Notes under the pieces: model-generated
What the model was told of the DNA's origin: nothing
Database searches by the model: none
The model's input: the letters and a program-made list of their open reading frames with translations, nothing else
Part shown: positions 60,268-64,000 of the stretch, in pieces
Layout: every line of letters starts with the position of its first letter
How positions within the stretch are numbered: the stretch's first letter is position 1
Position numbers and translations under genes: made by a program
NCBI RefSeq assembly: GCF_008710155.1
Contig: NZ_VYPZ01000012.1
Span: 46,264 to 110,263 of the forward strand
Source of the DNA: Sphingobium limneticum
GTDB lineage: Bacteria > Pseudomonadota > Alphaproteobacteria > Sphingomonadales > Sphingomonadaceae
Reading direction: 5' to 3'
Length of the DNA: 64,000 bases

Positions 60268-61038
60268 ATGACGATCAGCAAAGCCATCATCCTCTCCGCC
60301 GGCCAAGGCTCGCGCCTCCTTCCGCTGACCCGCGACGTGCCCAAGTGCATGATCGACTTCAACGGCCGCAGCCTCATCAGCTGGCAGGTCGCTGCGCTGG
60401 TCGCCAATGGCGTGACCGACATCGTCGTCGTAACCGGCTTCCGCACCGAACGGGTGGAGGATCATGCGCTGCAACTTTATCGCGACACAGGCGCGCGCAT
60501 CCGTACCGTTTTCAACCCCTTCTTCCAGGTCGCCGACAACCTTGGCACCTGCTGGATCGTGCGGGAGGAGATGGACCGGGACTTCATCATCCTGAACGGC
60601 GACACCATCATTTCCGACGAGATCGTCGGCCGCCTCGTAAACGGCGCGCAGGACGCCATCACCGTCACCGTCGATATCAAGGCGGACGGCGACTATGATG
60701 ATGACGACATGAAGGTGAACCGCGACGCGACCGGTCGCCTGCACCATATCGGCAAGCGGCTGCTGCCCCCCGACACCAATGCCGAATCGATCGGCATGCT
60801 GGCCTTCACCGGCGAAGGCCCCGCCATTTTTCGCAACCAGATCGAACAGATGATGCGCACGCCCGAAGGGGTAGAGCGCTGGTATCTGCGCGCCATCGAC
60901 ATCATCGCCAAGGGCAATCGCGTCGGCACCGTCTCGATCGACGGGCTGGACTGGCAGGAGGTCGATTTTCCGCAGGATGTCGAAGCGGCGAACGCTCTGA
61001 CGGCGAAGTGGGTGGCCGAAGGGCGCTACGCGAAATAA
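60268..61038 (+). CDS. Nucleotidyltransferase (LicC/sugar-1-P or alcohol-P cytidylyltransferase-like)
   Basis: A 256-aa NTP transferase. N-terminal nucleotide-binding motif ILSAGQGSRLLPLTRDVPKC, then GVTDIVVVTGFRTERV, NPFFQVADNLGTCWIVREEM and ILNGDTIISDEIV (metal-binding Asp). The NPFF...DNLG part is like LicC phosphocholine cytidylyltransferases and related alcohol-phosphate enzymes. It could make the CDP-alcohol used by the neighbouring CDP-alcohol phosphotransferase. Substrate is inferred from context. Confidence 0.82.
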   Translation: MTISKAIILSAGQGSRLLPLTRDVPKCMIDFNGRSLISWQVAALVANGVTDIVVVTGFRTERVEDHALQLYRDTGARIRTVFNPFFQVADNLGTCWIVREEMDRDFIILNGDTIISDEIVGRLVNGAQDAITVTVDIKADGDYDDDDMKVNRDATGRLHHIGKRLLPPDTNAESIGMLAFTGEGPAIFRNQIEQMMRTPEGVERWYLRAIDIIAKGNRVGTVSIDGLDWQEVDFPQDVEAANALTAKWVAEGRYAK

Positions 61039-61192
61039 GGTTTCGCGCGCTTAACTTCGCACATTTCCCGCTCACCGCGCAATTTCATGTCCTATTGCAG
61101 ACCGATTGTTGCGAGCGAGTTGATGGTAGCAGCTGAGGCCTGAATAGGACAGGGCACCTTCCCTTCTTCCCAATCAAGGCGCGCATATGACG

Positions 61193-61260
61193 CGTTCCCC
61201 GGCGCAGGCCGGGGTCCAGTTCAGAGCGTGCACCTGGACCCCGGCCTGCGCCGGGGAACG
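61193..61260. repeat. Palindromic repeat, GCGTTCCCCGG family (copy 3)
   Basis: 27-bp exact inverted arms (61193-61219 and 61234-61260) beginning CGTTCCCCGGCGCAGGCCGG, loop 14 nt. At 61049-61071 a 23-bp block is shared, inverted, with 44163-44185 near copy 2, and a GTAGCAGC occurs between block and palindrome in both. The remaining part of the 288-bp gap shows no gene. Confidence 0.88.
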
Positions 61261-61326
61261 GAAAGCCACAGGTTGAGCAGCAAGCGGCCAAGTCTGCGCA
61301 TCCCTCTCCCCCAAAGGGAGAGGATT

Positions 61327-61752
61327 TCAGGCGAAATAACCCTTCAACCAATCGCGCAAGCTGTCCAACTCGCTGTCCAGCTTCACCGCCGCGCCCAGAT
61401 CGGGCTGACCCGGCCAGCCGGCATCCGCCACCGTCACGCCCGCCGCGCTCCGCTCGCCTTCATAGCGAGGGATGACGTGGAAATGGACGTGGGGATCGAC
61501 CATCATCAGCATCAGATAGTTGATCCGCGCATAGTCCACCGCCTTGCCCAGCGCCGCCTCGATCGCCGCAGTGACGGTCTTCAACTCGGCATGCGCTTCC
61601 GCCGGCAGGTCGCCGAACGCCGTCGAGTCGCTCTTGGCCGCCAGAACCAGCGACCCCAGCGTCGGCTGTGCCGGGCGCAGGAGCACAACCCAATGGGTGA
61701 ACTCCGCGATCAACGTAGCGGGCCAGCCGAACTTATTGATCGTCGCGTTCAC
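61327..61752 (-). CDS. HIT family protein
   Basis: A 141-aa histidine-triad protein: N-terminal TLIAEFTHWVVLLRPAQPTL and the signature VHFHVIPRYEGER (His-x-His-x-His, HVHFHVIP). It differs from the HinT-like protein at 6039. The GTG start at 61752 overlaps the stop of the CDP-alcohol transferase as GTGA, so the two are coupled. A phosphohydrolase role in the same pathway is possible. Confidence 0.86.
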   Translation of the reverse strand: MNATINKFGWPATLIAEFTHWVVLLRPAQPTLGSLVLAAKSDSTAFGDLPAEAHAELKTVTAAIEAALGKAVDYARINYLMLMMVDPHVHFHVIPRYEGERSAAGVTVADAGWPGQPDLGAAVKLDSELDSLRDWLKGYFA

Positions 61753-62852
61753 AGCGCCGCTTCCGCTTCGTCCATCCAGCTGACGATCGGCTTGCCAGAG
61801 CGCGCCTGCCCATAGGCCTGCGCCAGTCGCACGGCATGGACGACCAGCGAGATGATCGTCCACCATGCCAGCGCGATCAGGCCGATATCGGGACGGCCGA
61901 ACAGCAGCGCGACGAACAGGATCACCATGTTCGGATTGCGCCGCGCGGTGATGAGGCGAAACTGGCTGTCGAACGGGCGCCAGACATGAATGTCCATCTT
62001 GAAGTCCTTCAGGAACATCCCCTCGATCAGCCGTTGCAGCACATAGCCCGCGATCACGGCCGTCATGATGAAGGCGAAGGTGCCGCCCGACAGGCCAAGG
62101 CCCCAATAGACCAGCCCCGTGCCCCAGAAATACCACCAGAAGGGCGGGTGGACGAGGTCGACGCCATGGTCGATCACATTGCCCCATTTGGACGATGTGA
62201 TGGTGCAGCGGGCCAGCTTCCCGTCCACCGTGTCCAGCACCATGAAGATGAAACCGCACAGGAATCCGGTCCAGAACAGCCCCTTGGCAAACAGGAAGGT
62301 GGCGACGAGGCAGAGGGTCACGCCGATCACCGACACCATGTTTGGTGTCATGCGCAATTGCGCGGCGATGCGCGTCAGGATCAGCGCCAGTTCGGGCCAC
62401 AGATATTTGGTCAGGACGTCGGTCACGCCCTTGTACGCGCCGAAATAGCTGCGCCGCTCGATCTGCCGCCGGGATGCAGGGGTGAGTTCGCGCACCATCG
62501 GCTGCTCCAGCTTGCGCAGCTGGCGGTTATAGAGTTTGCGGCCGTCCGACAGGTCGATCACATGCTGCGCCGTCAGCGGATCGGTGCCCTGCGCCACCTG
62601 ACCCACGATCGGCGTGCTGCCCCACACGAACAAGGTACCCGGCGTCTCCAGCACGAGCCGCAACAGCAGCGGATCGAAGGCGTAGGTGAGGTTGAACAGC
62701 AGCTCATGCCCCGGCGCGAGCGCGCTGCCATTCTTGGCCGCGCTTTCGGCCATGCGCCGGTTGCGCTCGGCATTGGACATGCCCCAGATCGGCGTCGCAT
62801 TGTCGCCGATCAGGCGGACCGGGCCAAGGGTGGTGGTGATCGTCTGGCTCAT
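61749..62852 (-). CDS. CDP-alcohol phosphatidyltransferase with N-terminal extension
   Basis: A 367-aa membrane enzyme. The C-terminal part (about 165-365) has several spans and a perfect CDP-alcohol phosphotransferase motif: DTVDGKLARCTITSSKWG followed by NVIDHGVD (D-x2-DG-x2-AR-x8-G-x3-D-x3-D). About 165 N-terminal residues precede it; they include LIGDNATPIWGMSNAERNRR and TYAFDPLLLRLVLETPGTLF and end with YFGAYKGVTDVLTKYLWP. This layout recalls inositol-P cytidylyltransferase/DIPP synthase fusions, but I see no nucleotide-binding GxGxR motif in the N-terminal part. It attaches a phosphoalcohol from a CDP donor. ATG overlaps the stop of the TagB-like gene (ATGA). Confidence 0.82.
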   Translation of the reverse strand: MSQTITTTLGPVRLIGDNATPIWGMSNAERNRRMAESAAKNGSALAPGHELLFNLTYAFDPLLLRLVLETPGTLFVWGSTPIVGQVAQGTDPLTAQHVIDLSDGRKLYNRQLRKLEQPMVRELTPASRRQIERRSYFGAYKGVTDVLTKYLWPELALILTRIAAQLRMTPNMVSVIGVTLCLVATFLFAKGLFWTGFLCGFIFMVLDTVDGKLARCTITSSKWGNVIDHGVDLVHPPFWWYFWGTGLVYWGLGLSGGTFAFIMTAVIAGYVLQRLIEGMFLKDFKMDIHVWRPFDSQFRLITARRNPNMVILFVALLFGRPDIGLIALAWWTIISLVVHAVRLAQAYGQARSGKPIVSWMDEAEAAL

Positions 62853-63922
62853 ACGCCCTTCTTCGCGAAATTCAGGATGAGGTCCGCCTGCCTTTGGGAG
62901 GCGGGGACCGGGGACAGGTCGATGGACTGCTGCATAGCCGCTTCCTGAGCAGCAACGAAGCCGGGTTGCAAGTCGTTCGCGCGGGCGAGCGCTTGCGGAA
63001 GGGCGTCGGCGCGTTCGATCACCTGACCCAGTTTCCAATGGGCGAAGGCGTCCCCCGACGCATCGCGATGGTCGAGATTGAGGAAGATACAGGGGCGCGG
63101 CTGGATGAGAAATTCATACACCTGGCTCGACACGTCGCCCAGATAGACGTCCGCGCTCATCGTATAGCTCATGTCGATCGAATGGCGGCTGCCCATGTCG
63201 ATGCGGATATGGGGGGCGCTACTGACGATCGGCGGCGCTTTTATCGCCAGCTTCGTGTGCGGGGCGATGATGACGTTCCAGTCCGTCAGCGACTCCAGCG
63301 CCGCCAGCATCGCCGGCCCATGGTTGATCCAGGACGACAGGGCCGGGTCGAAATGCGGATTATAGAGCAGCACCGGCTTGTCGTCGGGGAAGAAGCGTTG
63401 CCGCTCCGCCTTCAACTCGAATTTGGGATAGCCGCCGACAACGACCGTTTCCGCCGTGCAAAGGCCCCGGTCGATCATGCGGCGCCGATCCTTCTCGCCC
63501 GCCACCAGCGTCAGGTCGAAGTCGCGATGGCGCTTCTTATAGCCGCCCTCCCGATCACCCGCGCCATGTTTGATGAGGATGAGACGCGAGCGGAAACCCG
63601 GCACGCGGCGCAGCCAGGCGCTGCTGATCTCGGTCGTCACCAAAGTCGGGAAGCGGGCGATGGTGGGATAGTTGAGGAGCAGAGTCGCGAGCCGCGAGGG
63701 CTGCCGGAACAGCGAGTCGGGGGGCGAGGGCGGACGGCGCAGGCGGACCCGGCGGAGGCTGCCGGTCGGATCATAGCTTTCGACCAGCGCCAATATCTGA
63801 TCCGAGGGCGACAATATGCTGACCCGGACGTCGGGCCGTCGCGCCAGTTCCAGCGCAGCCGGCAGCCAGTGATAGAGCTGCTGCGCTTCGGCGATTGCGA
63901 GAAAGGCGATGTCGGTCGGCAA
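62849..63922 (-). CDS. CDP-glycerol glycerophosphotransferase-like (TagB/TagF-type) protein
   Basis: A 357-aa GT-B-type protein. Typical TagB/TagF features: LIKHGAGDREGGYKKRHRDF near the middle, TVVVGGYPKFEL, VLLYNPHFDPALSSW, VIIAPHTKLAIKAPP, and the acceptor-side SADVYLGDVSSQVYEFLIQP. TagB/F enzymes move glycerol-phosphate (or ribitol-P) from CDP-alcohol onto a lipid or polymer. With the CDP-alcohol transferase and nucleotidyltransferase next to it, it suggests a phosphodiester-containing surface glycan. The family is clear; the exact substrate is not. Confidence 0.8.
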   Translation of the reverse strand: MPTDIAFLAIAEAQQLYHWLPAALELARRPDVRVSILSPSDQILALVESYDPTGSLRRVRLRRPPSPPDSLFRQPSRLATLLLNYPTIARFPTLVTTEISSAWLRRVPGFRSRLILIKHGAGDREGGYKKRHRDFDLTLVAGEKDRRRMIDRGLCTAETVVVGGYPKFELKAERQRFFPDDKPVLLYNPHFDPALSSWINHGPAMLAALESLTDWNVIIAPHTKLAIKAPPIVSSAPHIRIDMGSRHSIDMSYTMSADVYLGDVSSQVYEFLIQPRPCIFLNLDHRDASGDAFAHWKLGQVIERADALPQALARANDLQPGFVAAQEAAMQQSIDLSPVPASQRQADLILNFAKKGV

Positions 63923-63946
63923 GAAAAGGCCTCAATGTATGACTAT

Positions 63947-64000
63947 GCGTTCCCCGGCGCAGGCCGGGGTCCAGTTGCGACCGTAGGACTGGACCCCGGC
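63947..64000. repeat. Palindromic repeat, GCGTTCCCCGG family (copy 4, cut by the window end)
   Basis: Starts GCGTTCCCCGGCGCAGGCCG and shows the beginning of the right arm (ACTGGACCCCGGC) before the sequence ends. It sits just upstream of the TagB-like gene start. Confidence 0.88.

Overview
The window is a GC-rich chromosomal segment that reads as a sphingomonad alphaproteobacterium, most like Sphingobium or Sphingomonas. This is an inference from gene content (DUF2239, DUF6456, a cpa/tad pilus set, LptFG, a KpsC/KpsS pair), from frequent overlapping ATGA/GTGA/TTGA gene junctions, and from many short palindromic intergenic repeats of the kind common in that order. I see no prophage, CRISPR array, transposase, rRNA or tRNA. 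The one structured RNA gene I can support is the RNase P RNA.

Layout. 0-6.5 kb: M23 peptidase, A-type Fe-S carrier, exonuclease III, DUF2239, then a LysR regulator divergent from a CoA-transferase operon that carries an acid-phosphatase lipoprotein between its two subunits, followed by a HIT protein. 6.5-11 kb: surface polysaccharide genes (glycosyltransferase, KpsC-like, KpsS-like). 11-15 kb: modABC molybdate importer on the minus strand, divergent from a shortened NasA-like molybdoprotein. 15-20 kb: glycosyltransferase, XRE regulator and DUF6456 pair, then a tight lemA-TPM-TPM-Nudix operon. 20-30.5 kb: mscL, a small lipoprotein, cheA-cheW-cheY-cheB-cheR, an amidase, rnpB, DnaJ-like and ferredoxin-like genes, and a membrane chemoreceptor. 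30.5-40.9 kb: sodB, yciB-ftsY-mtaB-dapF, amino acid permease, lipid kinase, DUF2141, lptF-lptG. 41-49.3 kb: desaturase, GNAT-like protein, CsbD, alanine/Na+ symporter, glmM, DUF1272, thiD, rnhB, DUF2147. 49.4-56.5 kb: a Flp/Tad pilus operon cpaA-B-C-D-E-tadB-tadC that lacks cpaF and a pilin gene. 56.5-64 kb: hydrolase, FAD oxidoreductase, YegP protein, then a flippase, nucleotidyltransferase, HIT protein, CDP-alcohol phosphotransferase and TagB-like protein that together look like a phosphodiester-linked surface polymer or lipid headgroup pathway.

Most genes are housekeeping or envelope functions. The unusual signals are: (1) a 78-bp palindromic repeat sitting in frame inside mtaB; (2) a 45-bp hairpin element, found twice with a compensatory base-pair change, that each time supplies the TAG stop of the neighbouring minus-strand gene and in one case ends a modC lacking its usual C-terminal domain; (3) a NasA-like protein that keeps its Fe-S cysteines but lacks the expected molybdenum-ligand cysteine and the C-terminal domain; (4) a tad operon from which cpaF is cleanly absent; (5) the CDP-alcohol/TagB/flippase cluster; (6) a strong promoter with twin operator-like repeats upstream of a DUF2239 gene; (7) a CheA with no obvious P2 domain and a degenerate receiver-like tail. 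No database search was possible, so family names rest on motifs and remembered family architecture.
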